Origin: Alphaproteobacteria bacterium
Lineage (GTDB): Bacteria > Pseudomonadota > Alphaproteobacteria > UBA828
DNA length: 44,031 nucleotides
Reading direction: 5' to 3'
Assembly (NCBI GenBank): GCA_022823305.1
Contig: JAJDXK010000092.1
Span: forward strand, 1-44,031
In this document: in pieces, positions 8,830 to 17,194 of the stretch
Layout: every line of letters starts with the position of its first letter
Numbering within the stretch: position 1 is the stretch's first letter
The notes under the pieces: generated by a model
What the model was told of the DNA's origin: nothing
Databases searched by the model: none
The model's input: only the letters and a program-made list of their open reading frames with translations
Program-made: the position numbers and the translations under genes

Positions 8830-9276
8830 ATGAAGGGTCGGCCGGCCCGCCTGCGCTCCCTCGTGCTCTTCTGGGCCGGGGCGCTGCTGTGGCTGCCGGC
8901 AGGCGTGGTGATCCTGGGGGCGATCCGCTTCGGGCTGCCCGTGACAACAGTCAGCGAGGGCTGGGCAACGATGGCGGCGGCGGCGGCCTTGTCGCTGGTC
9001 GTGGCCGCGCTCTGCGGCCTGCCGCTGGCGCTCGCCTGCCGCAGGCTCGGGCGGCTCGGCCATTCCCGCGCCGCGTGGGGAGCGGGCATCGTCCTCGGCG
9101 TCGCGACGGTGGCGGCGCTGCTCCCGGCCGGTCTGCTGGGTGCGCCGGCCATCGTGATCGTGGCCGTGATGCTCAGCCTGCCCGCATGGATCGCGGCAAT
9201 CTGGCTCGGCCGCCGGGCGCGCGTCCGCGCCGCTGCCGAAAAGCCGCCTCTGGACGGGCCGGATCGCCGCTCATAG
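8830..9276 (+). CDS. Uncharacterised four-helix inner-membrane protein
   Basis: A 148-aa protein that I do not recognise. It has four hydrophobic segments (about residues 11-33, 42-62, 78-100 and 104-124), short loops, a basic N-terminus (MKGRPARLR) and a charged C-terminal tail. No metal-binding Cys, His or Met clusters stand out. It starts 8 bp after the cytochrome stop, so it is very probably the last gene of the copper ATPase operon. Its position suggests a membrane accessory to copper handling, but the sequence gives no direct support for that. The reading frame is open well upstream; the ATG at 8830 fits the operon spacing. Confidence 0.7.
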   Translation: MKGRPARLRSLVLFWAGALLWLPAGVVILGAIRFGLPVTTVSEGWATMAAAAALSLVVAALCGLPLALACRRLGRLGHSRAAWGAGIVLGVATVAALLPAGLLGAPAIVIVAVMLSLPAWIAAIWLGRRARVRAAAEKPPLDGPDRRS

Positions 9277-9332
9277 GCTGGCCCCGCGCCACCCCGACGG
9301 GCCACCGTGGCGCGTCCAAGCGCGGAGCGCCG

Positions 9333-10538
9333 ATGGAAACGCCGAGGGCCGGGCTGCGCCCTTACTTCCCCCTCGCGGCGGGCGTCCTGATCAATCTTTC
9401 GACCGGGATCCTCTACGCGTGGAGCGTCTTCGTGGCGCCGCTCGAGGCGTCGCTCGGGGCCGACCGCGCCACGGTGAGCGGCGCGCAGTCGCTCTGCCTC
9501 TTCACCGCGACGATCGGCTGCTTCGTGATGCACCGCTTGCTGCGCTGGTTCACGCTGCCGCAGCTCACCCTGGTCACGGGCGCGGTGACGGCGGCCGGCT
9601 TCGCGCTCGCGGGCTTCGGCCAGTCGGTCGCGGCGCTCTACATCGGCTACGGCGTTCTCTTCGGCTTTGCCGTGGGCGTCGTCTATTTCGTCGCGATGAC
9701 GGCGGCGAGCATCGAGGGGCCGGTGCGGCCCAGCATCGCCATGAGCATCAACATGTCGGCGGTCGCCATGGGCGGCATCGCCTGGTCGCCCGGCCTCGCC
9801 ATCCTGATCGAAGCGACGGGGCCGGAGGCGACCTTCGGCGTGACGGCCGCAGTGAGTTTCCTGGCCCTTGCGATCGCCGCCGGCCTCATCGCGCTCTCCC
9901 GCAAGACGCCGCCGCCGGCGACCGGCGCGAGCGGGCTCTTCCAGGACATGCTGACCGACCGCCCCCGCGTGGTGATCATGATCTTTCTGGGCTTTGTCTG
10001 CATCGCCTTCACCGCGCTTGCCGTCATCGGCCACGCGGCGACGATGATGGCCGCGTGGGGAGCGTCTTCCGACCAGACCCAGCTGGCGCCGATGCTCTCC
10101 AGCGCAGGCTACGCGATCGGCGGCCTGGTCGGCGGCCTGCTCGTCGATGCGCTGACGGGCCGGCGCGTGCTGGCGGGCGTCGGGCTCGTCATGGGGGTGT
10201 TCCTGCTGGCGCTCTTCCTTGCGCCCGGCGTCGCCATGGGGCTCGCCGCCATCACCGCGGTCGGGATGGCCTTCGGCGTTCTCGCGAGCGCGCATCCCGT
10301 CACCATCGCCGGCTATTACGGGGCGGGGGCGCTGCCCCGGGTCTTCGGACGCATCGCCATCGCCTATGGCCTCGGCGGCCTGCTCGGGCCCTTCAGCGCA
10401 GGCGCGATCTACGATGCCGATCAGCACTACGGCAGCGCGGTGATCCTGATCGCCGCCCTCGCCTTCCTGGGCGCGCTGTTCTACGCCGGCCTGCCCCGCC
10501 GCGAGCGGCTCGGCGCGCCTGAGCGGCCGGCGGCCTGA
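9333..10538 (+). CDS. MFS transporter, oxalate/formate antiporter (OFA) type
   Basis: A 401-aa major facilitator protein with about 12 hydrophobic segments. The first loop carries the OFA-like signature GILYAWSVFVAPLEASLG. The cytoplasmic loop between helices 6 and 7 is short and basic (ALSRKTPPP). OFA members exchange small organic acids; the substrate here is not determinable. The start ATG follows GCGGAGCGCC. It lies 56 bp after the membrane-protein gene and 23 bp before the hydrolase gene, so it may share a transcript with the hydrolase. The second half keeps the motif GGLVGGLLVDALTGRR, the usual cytoplasmic loop signature. Confidence 0.87.
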   Translation: METPRAGLRPYFPLAAGVLINLSTGILYAWSVFVAPLEASLGADRATVSGAQSLCLFTATIGCFVMHRLLRWFTLPQLTLVTGAVTAAGFALAGFGQSVAALYIGYGVLFGFAVGVVYFVAMTAASIEGPVRPSIAMSINMSAVAMGGIAWSPGLAILIEATGPEATFGVTAAVSFLALAIAAGLIALSRKTPPPATGASGLFQDMLTDRPRVVIMIFLGFVCIAFTALAVIGHAATMMAAWGASSDQTQLAPMLSSAGYAIGGLVGGLLVDALTGRRVLAGVGLVMGVFLLALFLAPGVAMGLAAITAVGMAFGVLASAHPVTIAGYYGAGALPRVFGRIAIAYGLGGLLGPFSAGAIYDADQHYGSAVILIAALAFLGALFYAGLPRRERLGAPERPAA

Positions 10539-10561
10539 AGGAAGGGGAGGGAGCCGCAGCG

Positions 10562-11389
10562 ATGCCGCACATGATCACCAACGACGGTGTCCGCCTCCAC
10601 TACGTCGAGCGGGGCAGCGGGGCGCCCCTGGTCATGATCCCCGGCTGGTCGCAGACGGCCGCGCAGTTCGAGGCCCAGGTCGAGGGGCTGTCCGCGCGCC
10701 GCCGCGTCATCGCCATCGACATGCGCGGCCACGGCGATTCCGACAAGCCCGAGCACGGCTACAGGATCCAGCGCCTGGCTGCCGACCTGCGCGACGCCAT
10801 CGAGGCGCTCGCTCTCGAACGGGTGAGCCTGCTCGGCCACTCCATGGGCTGCTCGGTGATCTGGTGCTACCTCGACCTCTTCGGCGATGGCGGACTGGAG
10901 CGCCTCGTCCTCGTCGACCAGATGCCCTGCGTCACCGCCCGCCCCGGCTGGTCCGGGCAGGAGAGGCAGGAGGCCGGCACGATCTTCGACGGCGCGAGCC
11001 TCTACGAGACGATCGACAAGCTCGCAGGGTCGGAGGGCAAGCAGACCACGGGCGGCTTCATCGGCAGCATGTTCACCGCCGCCTGCCCGGCCGAGCGGGT
11101 GGCCTGGGTGCTGGAGCGCAACCTCATGATGCCGCGCCGCCACGCCGCCTCGCTCCTGCTCAACCACGCCTCGCAGGACTGGCGCGACGTGATCGCCCGC
11201 ATCGCCCTGCCGACGCTGATCGTCGGCGGCCGCGCGAGCCTGATCGACTGGCGCTCGCAGGAATGGATACACGGCCGGATCGCCGGCTCCCGGCTCGAGA
11301 TCTTCGAGGAGGCCGACGGCGGCAACCACTTCATGTTCATGGAGAACCCCGAGCGCTTCAATCGCCTGGTGGACGAATTTCTGGGGTAA
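10562..11389 (+). CDS. Alpha/beta hydrolase
   Basis: A 275-aa single-domain alpha/beta hydrolase of the epoxide hydrolase/esterase/lactonase group. The nucleophile elbow is LGHSMG with Ser94, the oxyanion strand reads VMIPGWSQ, and the catalytic histidine is His256 in GGNHFMF. RGHGDSDKP is typical of the subfamily. A cap region covers about residues 125-205. No signal peptide is present. It begins 23 bp after the MFS gene behind a GGAAGGGGAGGG tract. Its stop is 3 bp from the convergent permease gene. The substrate is unknown; pairing with an organic-acid transporter hints at ester or lactone use, which is inference. Confidence 0.88.
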   Translation: MPHMITNDGVRLHYVERGSGAPLVMIPGWSQTAAQFEAQVEGLSARRRVIAIDMRGHGDSDKPEHGYRIQRLAADLRDAIEALALERVSLLGHSMGCSVIWCYLDLFGDGGLERLVLVDQMPCVTARPGWSGQERQEAGTIFDGASLYETIDKLAGSEGKQTTGGFIGSMFTAACPAERVAWVLERNLMMPRRHAASLLLNHASQDWRDVIARIALPTLIVGGRASLIDWRSQEWIHGRIAGSRLEIFEEADGGNHFMFMENPERFNRLVDEFLG

Positions 11390-11392
11390 GGC

Positions 11393-13159
11393 TCAGCCTC
11401 GGCCGGATACGGGCGCATCCACGCGGATCGTGACGATGTCCGTGTCGTGGTACTGCTGGTGGTGGACCGAGGAGGCGAGGTGGCGCAGCAGGCGCAGCGA
11501 GACCTCGCGCTCGGGCGCCACGTCGCTCCCCTCGCCGATCAGCGCGATGCGGTCCTCCAGGTTGTCCTCGCCGGGGCCGGCGATGAACTCCAGCACCGCG
11601 CCGCCCGTCTCCTTGTGCGCGGTGAGCTGCAGGCGCCGCCGACCGGCAGCCTCGTCGCCGCCTTCCTCGCCCTCGCCCTCGCGCAGCAGCGTGAGCAACG
11701 CCTCCTCGGCGGCGGCGTCGAGGCGCTGCGCCATGGCTTCGCCCCAGCCGCTGCGGGATGCGAACGCGGCCAGGAACTCTCTGATTCCGGGCAGCGAGGC
11801 GACCTCGAAGGGCGTCTGGATGCGGCGCCGGCGGGGTGCGGTCAGCTCGACGAAGAGGGTGAGCAGGATCGCCACCAGCCCGCCCGCCGTCATGCCGTTC
11901 TGCAGCAGGCCGCCGGCGACGGTGGAGAGGTACTCGGGAAAGATCACGTCGCTCTCGCAGCCGACCCCGATCCAGAACGCCATGCCGGCGATCAGGCCCT
12001 TGCGGTAGTCGATGCCGTCCTGGATGACGATCCGCATGCCGACCACGAAGAGCATCGCCAGCAGCACCGTGATGTAGGCCGCTGCCACCGGCCCCGGTAT
12101 GGCCAGCACCACGGCGAGCGCCTTGGGTATGAAGGCCATGACGATGAAGGCGAGCCCGAGGACGACGCCGACGCTGCGCGCGCCGACGCCGGTGAGCGCC
12201 GTCACGGCGACGCTGGTGGAATAGGTCGTGTTCGGCACCGTCCCCATCAGGCCGGAAAGCAGGTTGCCGACGCCGTCCGCGCCCACCGCGCCCTGCACCG
12301 CGCGAAAGTCGACCGCCCGCGGCTTGCGCCAGGAGACACGCTGGATCGCGACCCCGTCGCCGACGGTCTCGATGGCGCCGACCAGGGTCACGAACACGAA
12401 GGCCGGCAGCAGCCCCCAGAAGACCGGCCCGAAGTCGACGTCGAAGCCGGGCCAGCCGCCCTCCGGCAGGCCGACCCACGCCGCCGCGACGATGCGGTCG
12501 ACATCGTAGAAGCCGAAGTACGCGGCCACCACGCAGCCGGCGACGACGCCGATCACCGGAGCCCAGAGGCGCAGCGCTCCCGTCGACTTCAGCGTGATGC
12601 CGCAGATGACCAGCACGGTCGCGAGCGCCGCGAGCGGCGGGCCCAGAACGGACGTGCCCTCCGGCGCCTGGGTCAGCATGTCGAAGACGATGGGCATCAC
12701 CGTCACCGGGATCAGCATGATGATCGTGCCGGCCACGGTGGGCGTCAGGATCCGCCGCAGCAGCGAGAGCCGCCACGCCAGCAGGAACTGGAAGAGGGAG
12801 GAGATGACCACCAGGATGGCGAGCATGGCCGGGCCGCCCTGGGCGATCGCGGCGACGCAGATCGCGATGAAGGCGCCGGAGGTGCCCATCACGAGCACGT
12901 AGCCTGCGCCGATGCGCCCGATGCGGCGTGCCTGCAGCACCGAGCTTATGCCGCTGACCAGGACCGCGGCGAAGACCGCCCAGGTGAGGTAGGACTCCGC
13001 CCCGCCGGCGGCCCGGACCACGATGGCGGGCGCCAGCGCGACGCCGGTGATGCAGAGGACGGCAAGCTGCAGGCCGAGCCCGCCGCTGAGCGCGAGCGGA
13101 GGTCTTTCGTCGGGCTCGTAGCGAACGCCGCCGGGCCGCTCGGAGCCGCCGGTCGTCAT
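11393..13159 (-). CDS. NCS2-type xanthine/uracil permease fused to an RsbW-like ATPase-fold domain
   Basis: A 588-aa protein. Residues 1 to about 445 form an NCS2 (SLC23) nucleobase transporter: many hydrophobic helices, GTSGAFIA, VGAIETVGDGVAIQRVSWRKP (the glutamate-containing substrate loop) and LSGLMGTVPNTTYSTSV. The last 140 or so residues are soluble. They read like an anti-sigma-type GHKL domain: RLDAAAEEALLTLL (compare the N-box helix), a beta strand AVLEFIAGPGEDN, and SLRLLRHLASSVHHQQY followed by a terminal strand IVTIRVDA. The G-box glycines are poorly preserved. The ATG at 13159 is preferred over an in-frame ATG at 13186 because AGGGAGGG precedes it. Purine uptake linked to a signalling or regulatory domain is inference. 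Confidence 0.85.
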   Translation of the reverse strand: MTTGGSERPGGVRYEPDERPPLALSGGLGLQLAVLCITGVALAPAIVVRAAGGAESYLTWAVFAAVLVSGISSVLQARRIGRIGAGYVLVMGTSGAFIAICVAAIAQGGPAMLAILVVISSLFQFLLAWRLSLLRRILTPTVAGTIIMLIPVTVMPIVFDMLTQAPEGTSVLGPPLAALATVLVICGITLKSTGALRLWAPVIGVVAGCVVAAYFGFYDVDRIVAAAWVGLPEGGWPGFDVDFGPVFWGLLPAFVFVTLVGAIETVGDGVAIQRVSWRKPRAVDFRAVQGAVGADGVGNLLSGLMGTVPNTTYSTSVAVTALTGVGARSVGVVLGLAFIVMAFIPKALAVVLAIPGPVAAAYITVLLAMLFVVGMRIVIQDGIDYRKGLIAGMAFWIGVGCESDVIFPEYLSTVAGGLLQNGMTAGGLVAILLTLFVELTAPRRRRIQTPFEVASLPGIREFLAAFASRSGWGEAMAQRLDAAAEEALLTLLREGEGEEGGDEAAGRRRLQLTAHKETGGAVLEFIAGPGEDNLEDRIALIGEGSDVAPEREVSLRLLRHLASSVHHQQYHDTDIVTIRVDAPVSGRG

Positions 13160-13245
13160 GCACACCCTCCCTGTCCTGGTGCGCACTCTGGCACAGGATG
13201 GCGGCTCCGCGAAATCCCGCGTGGCGGGCGGGCGCCGGCGCGCCC

Positions 13246-14148
13246 TCAGACGTCGTATTCGAGACCGATGTCGCGGTAGCGCTCGGGGTCGTCCAGCCAG
13301 CGCTGGCGCACCTTGACGAAGAGCTTGAGGTCCACCGGGCGGCCGAGGATCTCGGCGAGCTGGGTCCGCGCCGCCGTGCCGATGGCCTTGATCTGCCGCC
13401 CGCCCTTGCCGAGGACGATGCCCTTGTGCGTCTCCCGCTGCACGTAGATCACCTGCTCGACGCGCACGGCCCCGCGCCGGCCGGCCGCCCAGCCCTCGGT
13501 CTCGACGGCCACGGCGTAGGGGAGCTCGTGGCGGAGCTGCAGGAAGAGCTGCTCGCGCGTGATCTCGGCCGCCAGCAGGCGCTCGGAGATGTCGGCGAGC
13601 TGGTCCTCGGGATAGAGCCAGGGACCCGGCGGCATGCGCGCCGTGAGCGCGCCCAGCAGGTCGTCCACGCCGTCGCCGTCGAGCGCGGAGACCATGAAGA
13701 TCCCGGCCGCGAGGCCCGTCTCCTCGACCGCCGCGGCGAGCGGCAGCAGCGCGTGGCGCGGCACCAGGTCGATCTTGTTGAGCGCCACCAGGGTCTCGCG
13801 CCCGGCCTCCTTCAGCCGCTCCGCGATGGCTCTGGTCTCGCCGGTCAGCCCCTTCTTCGCATCGACCAGCAGAAGGATGGCGTCGGCGTCGTGGGCGCCG
13901 CTCCAGGCGGCGTGCACCATGGCACGCTCGAAGCGGCGCCTGGCGGCGAAGATTCCCGGCGTGTCGACGAAGACGATCTGCACCTCGCCCTCCACCCGAA
14001 TGCCGCGCAGCCGGGTGCGCGTGGTCTGGACCCTGGGCGAGACGATGGTGACCTTGGCGCCGACCAGCCGGTTGACCAGGGTCGACTTGCCGACATTGGG
14101 AGCGCCCAGGACGGCGACGAAGCCGGCGCGGGTGCCGGGCTCAGCCAT
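13246..14148 (-). CDS. era: GTPase Era, 16S rRNA-binding ribosome assembly factor
   Basis: A 300-aa GTPase that assists 30S maturation. The G1 loop is GAPNVGKS (residues 15-22), G3 is DTPG (in VDTPGIF), G4 is NKID, and a C-terminal KH domain (about 205-290) carries [17 protein letters not shown]. Length and domain order are standard. The start ATG overlaps the rnc stop within ATGGCTGA, so translation is probably coupled to rnc. It is the last gene of the acpS-lepB-rnc-era series. Confidence 0.97.
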   Translation of the reverse strand: MAEPGTRAGFVAVLGAPNVGKSTLVNRLVGAKVTIVSPRVQTTRTRLRGIRVEGEVQIVFVDTPGIFAARRRFERAMVHAAWSGAHDADAILLLVDAKKGLTGETRAIAERLKEAGRETLVALNKIDLVPRHALLPLAAAVEETGLAAGIFMVSALDGDGVDDLLGALTARMPPGPWLYPEDQLADISERLLAAEITREQLFLQLRHELPYAVAVETEGWAAGRRGAVRVEQVIYVQRETHKGIVLGKGGRQIKAIGTAARTQLAEILGRPVDLKLFVKVRQRWLDDPERYRDIGLEYDV

Positions 14149-14908
14149 CGTCCTCCGCTCCGCTCCCGGCGGCGCCGGTGCGCGCCAGCAGCGCGGCGGC
14201 GGCCTCTTGCTCCGCGGCGCGCTTGGTGGCGCCGCTGGCGTGCGCCCGGCCGAGGCCCGCGACCTCCGCCTCGATCTCGAAGACCGGGGCGTGGGCGGGG
14301 CCGCTCGCGCCAAGCGTGCGGTAGGCGGGCAGGCCGAGCGCCCGCGCCTGCGTCCATTCCTGGAGCCGCGTCTTGGCATCGCGCGGCGGCTCGGGTGCTG
14401 CGCTCATCGCCGGCTCCCAGTGGCGTCGGACGAAGCGCTCGGCCGCCGCGAGCCCGCCGTCGAGATAGAGCGCGCCGATCACCGCCTCGCAGGCGTCCTC
14501 GAGATTGGCCGGGTTCTCGCGCCCGCCGCCGGCCTCCTCGCTGCGGCCGAGCGCGAGGTGGCGCCCGAGCCCGATCCGGCGGGCCACGCCCTCCAGCGCC
14601 TCGCGGCGGACGAGCGCAGAGAAGCGCTGCGAGAGCGCGCCCTCGGCCTCGTCCGGGAAGGCCTCGCAGAGCATCGCCGCCACCACCATGCCGAGCACAC
14701 GGTCGCCAAGGAACTCGAGGCGCTGGTTGCTGCCGGCCTGAGTCGCGGCGCTGGGGTGGCGGAGAGCGCGCGCGAGCAGCGCCGGTCGCGCGAAGCGGTG
14801 GCCGAGCGCCTCCTCGAGGGAGGCGGGCGGCCGGGCGGCCTCTTCCTCCGCCCGCGGCGCTAGTCGATCGCCTTGAATATCCGCTCGCTGCGGGTCGCGC
14901 TCGCCCAG
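14141..14908 (-). CDS. rnc: Ribonuclease III, start codon unclear
   Basis: A double-strand-specific RNase that processes rRNA and mRNA. The nuclease domain has NQRLEFLGDRVLG and NLEDACEAVIGALYLDGG, with the metal-ligand Glu, Asp, Asp and Glu in place. A C-terminal dsRBD ends in GATKRAAEQEAAAALL. The usual first glutamate of the ERLEFLGD signature is glutamine. The frame contains no ATG, GTG or TTG between deep inside lepB and the signature itself. The span given uses a CTG at 14908, eight bases after GGGGAG. An ATT at 14878 or initiation near the lepB stop at about 14863 are alternatives and would give lengths nearer the family norm (about 240 aa). The stop overlaps the era start. Confidence 0.9.
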   Translation of the reverse strand: MGERDPQRADIQGDRLAPRAEEEAARPPASLEEALGHRFARPALLARALRHPSAATQAGSNQRLEFLGDRVLGMVVAAMLCEAFPDEAEGALSQRFSALVRREALEGVARRIGLGRHLALGRSEEAGGGRENPANLEDACEAVIGALYLDGGLAAAERFVRRHWEPAMSAAPEPPRDAKTRLQEWTQARALGLPAYRTLGASGPAHAPVFEIEAEVAGLGRAHASGATKRAAEQEAAAALLARTGAAGSGAEDDG

Positions 14909-15627
14909 TTCCAGATCTCCCCGATGCTGGTCCCGTCGGCCAGCGAATGGAAGATGAACTCGGCACGGCCCACGAGATTCTCCGCCGGGATGAAGCCGAC
15001 CGTGGGCACGCGACTGTCGAGCGAGTTGTCGCGATTGTCCCCCATGGCGAAGTAGTGGTCGAGGGGCACGGTGTAGACCTGCGTGTTGTCGAGGCCGCCC
15101 GTGGGCGTGGCGTCGAGGGTCATGTACGAGGCGCCGTTGGACAGGGTCTCGCGATACTGCCGCAGGACCCGCTCGCGGCCGTAGCGGTCGCGGTAGCTGT
15201 AGTCGTCCATCCGCTCGCGCCTGATAGCCTCGCCGTTGATGTGCAGCACGCCCTTGACGACCTGGATGCGGTCGCCCGGCAGCCCCACGATGCGCTTGAT
15301 GTAATCGGTCTCGTTGTCGCTCGGCAGCTTGAAGACCGCGACGTCGCCGCGATCCGGCGGGCTGTCGATGATGCGCCCGTCGAACACGTCGACGCCCCAC
15401 GGCAGCGAGTGCGTGCTGTAGCCGTAGGCGTATTTCGAGACGAAGAGGTAGTCGCCGACCAGCAGCGTCGGGATCATCGAGCCCGATGGGATGTTGAAGG
15501 GCTCGATGACGACCGTGCGCACGATCAGCGCGGCGAGCACCGCGTAGATCAGGGTCCGGATGGTGTCCCAGAAGCCGCTGAACCTTCGCTTGGCGGAGGC
15601 CTTGGTCTGAGTCTTGGCGCGCCCCAT
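14860..15627 (-). CDS. lepB: Signal peptidase I
   Basis: A 255-aa membrane serine protease that removes signal peptides from exported proteins. One N-terminal transmembrane helix (about residues 24-41) precedes the catalytic Ser50 in IPSGSMIPTL. The general-base Lys111 lies in YIKRIVGLPGD, followed by the box-E motif MGDNRDNSLDSR. The sequence between (KYAYGYSTHSLP) is typical of alphaproteobacterial LepB. The C-terminus runs into the beginning of rnc, suggesting translational coupling. It sits 59 bp after acpS in the same direction. Confidence 0.97.
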   Translation of the reverse strand: MGRAKTQTKASAKRRFSGFWDTIRTLIYAVLAALIVRTVVIEPFNIPSGSMIPTLLVGDYLFVSKYAYGYSTHSLPWGVDVFDGRIIDSPPDRGDVAVFKLPSDNETDYIKRIVGLPGDRIQVVKGVLHINGEAIRRERMDDYSYRDRYGRERVLRQYRETLSNGASYMTLDATPTGGLDNTQVYTVPLDHYFAMGDNRDNSLDSRVPTVGFIPAENLVGRAEFIFHSLADGTSIGEIWNWASATRSERIFKAID

Positions 15628-15686
15628 GTGCGGTCGCTTCGGTTCCGGTCGGTTGCGGCCGGGGCCGTGCGCTGCCCTCGTCGCCG

Positions 15687-16091
15687 TCAGTCGGTCGCAG
15701 GGATGGCCGTGATCAGCACGATGGCCTGGGCGATCGGCGGCTCATCGGTGAGCGTCACGTCGATGCGGCACCTCATGCCCGATGGCGTGAGCGATTGCAA
15801 GCGCTCGAGCGCGCCGCCGGTGAGCGCCATGGTCGGCTGGCCGGTGGGCAGGTTGACCACCGCCATGTCGCGCCAGAAGACGCCCCTGCGCAGCCCGGTG
15901 CCGAGCGCCTTGGCGCAGGCCTCCTTGGCGGCGAAGCGCCGCGCGTAGGTCTGCTCCGGCCTCAGCCGGCGTTCGGCGCGCTCGCGCTCGGCTGCGGTGA
16001 AGACCCGGTGGGTGAAGCGCTCGCCGAAGCGCTCGAGCGTGCGCGCGATCCGCCTGATGTCGACGATATCGGTGCCGAGGCCCACGATCAC
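15687..16091 (-). CDS. acpS: Holo-[acyl-carrier-protein] synthase
   Basis: A 134-aa enzyme that transfers 4'-phosphopantetheine from CoA to acyl carrier protein. The magnesium ligands are Asp8 (GLGTDIVDI) and Glu57 ([16 protein letters not shown]), both in canonical context. I chose the GTG at 16091, which gives the standard [12 protein letters not shown] beginning. An in-frame ATG at 16154 would add a 21-residue tail without homology. It lies 88 bp after the DUF2062 gene and before lepB, the usual alphaproteobacterial order. Confidence 0.94.
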   Translation of the reverse strand: MIVGLGTDIVDIRRIARTLERFGERFTHRVFTAAERERAERRLRPEQTYARRFAAKEACAKALGTGLRRGVFWRDMAVVNLPTGQPTMALTGGALERLQSLTPSGMRCRIDVTLTDEPPIAQAIVLITAIPATD

Positions 16092-16179
16092 CGGCCACCC
16101 GGGCGCTGCGTCGGCGGTGCTCACGGCGCGTGCGCTGCCGGAGCCGTGCGCCACTCCGTGTTCCGCCCCGGCGGCGCCA

Positions 16180-16860
16180 TCAACGGCCGCGGTCGGCCAC
16201 CGCCCGGTCGAGGTGGGTCACGTTCGCGGCGACCGGCTGGGGGGCCTCGGTGGCGACCTCGGGGATGTCGATGTCCTCCTCCGCCTCCTTCGCCCCGAGC
16301 CTGGCGTCGCGCTCCGCGTCGAGCGCGCGGCGCCGGCGCAGGCGCTTGGTCGTGCGGTGATGCTGGTAGTTCGCCACCACGCGGCGGATCGGCACGAAGA
16401 AGAGGATCCACACCACCGCCGCCGTCGGCAGGCCGCCCACCAGCATGGGCAGCAGAAAGGTCTCCGGCTGCTCGAAGATGGTGCCGATGCTGACGTCCTC
16501 GGGCAGCTCCTGGCCCCGCTCGTAGCCCAGGATCCACGTGCCCAGCCAGAGGATCCCGGCCCAGATGAAGGGGAAGGTCCAGGGGTTGCCGACCGCGGTG
16601 CCGATCGCAGACGCGATGATGTTGCCGCGCAGCGCCCAGGCGAGCACGGCGGCGAGAATGAAGTGGAAGCCGATGAAGGGCGTGAACGAGACCGCTGCCC
16701 CGCAGGCGAAGCCGCACGCGATGGCGTAGGGCGAACCCTGCAGCCGCTTGAGCTTGAAGGCCCAGTACCGGAGCACCCGGCCCCAGCCCATGCTGGGCCA
16801 CACGAAGCGCTGGACGCGCGCCCATCGGCTCAGCTTCTCGCGTCGGCGAAACAGGCTCAC
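16180..16860 (-). CDS. DUF2062 membrane protein
   Basis: A 226-aa protein of the DUF2062 family, whose function is not established. It has about three hydrophobic segments (near 35-60, 75-100 and 125-150) and the family hallmarks [20 protein letters not shown] and [15 protein letters not shown] strongly basic patch ([19 protein letters not shown]) and an acidic tail follow. The GTG at 16860 ([10 protein letters not shown]) is preceded by GAGGG and fits family starts. An in-frame ATG at 16932 would add a low-complexity Arg/Ala leader. In alphaproteobacteria this gene commonly precedes acpS-lepB-rnc-era, as here, without known functional linkage. Confidence 0.88.
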   Translation of the reverse strand: MSLFRRREKLSRWARVQRFVWPSMGWGRVLRYWAFKLKRLQGSPYAIACGFACGAAVSFTPFIGFHFILAAVLAWALRGNIIASAIGTAVGNPWTFPFIWAGILWLGTWILGYERGQELPEDVSIGTIFEQPETFLLPMLVGGLPTAAVVWILFFVPIRRVVANYQHHRTTKRLRRRRALDAERDARLGAKEAEEDIDIPEVATEAPQPVAANVTHLDRAVADRGR

Positions 16861-17194
16861 ATCGGCCCTCGCCTCAGCCCGCGCCTGCCGCGCCCCGTCG
16901 CCGCGGCCGCGCGGCCGGCGCGCAACCGCCATCCGCCAACGGTCTCATCGCTCCCCTCCCAAGTGCGGGACCGCCAGTTGTCGATCGTCGCTGAGGCGGA
17001 GAGGTAGCGCATGAGCCGGCGCCCGCGCAAGGTCTCCGGCGGCGCCGGGCTCCGGCTGCAGGCCGCGGTGACGGCGGCGTTGCGCCGAATCACGGCCTTG
17101 CATTTCGTGGCTGCTACTGTATATTGCGATTTTGGGACAAAGCTTCTCAACATTTGGAACGGGCGAGAGCCCGGCACCGGATGGAGGATCGGCC
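16861..17194. other. Intergenic region between DUF2062 and gcrA
   Basis: A 334-bp divergent gap. The left part (16861-17085) is GC-rich, and I see only weak open frames without ribosome sites or family resemblance. The right part (17087-17160) turns AT-richer and carries the probable gcrA promoter and a GAATC site. No tRNA or obvious RNA structure was recognised. Confidence 0.6.
17087..17125 (+). promoter_or_regulatory. Probable gcrA promoter with adjacent GANTC methylation site
   Basis: TTGCAT (17098-17103) and TATATT (17120-17125) are 16 bp apart in an AT-rich patch unlike its surroundings, a good sigma-70-type match. A GAATC site (17087-17091) lies 6 bp upstream of the -35 element. GANTC is the CcrM methylation target through which GcrA acts in Caulobacter. 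Autoregulation is inference. Confidence 0.5.

Noticed and set aside
13198..15948. A 2.7-kb plus-strand open frame across era, rnc and lepB
   Set aside because: Antisense to conserved genes, Arg/Pro-rich and without domains.
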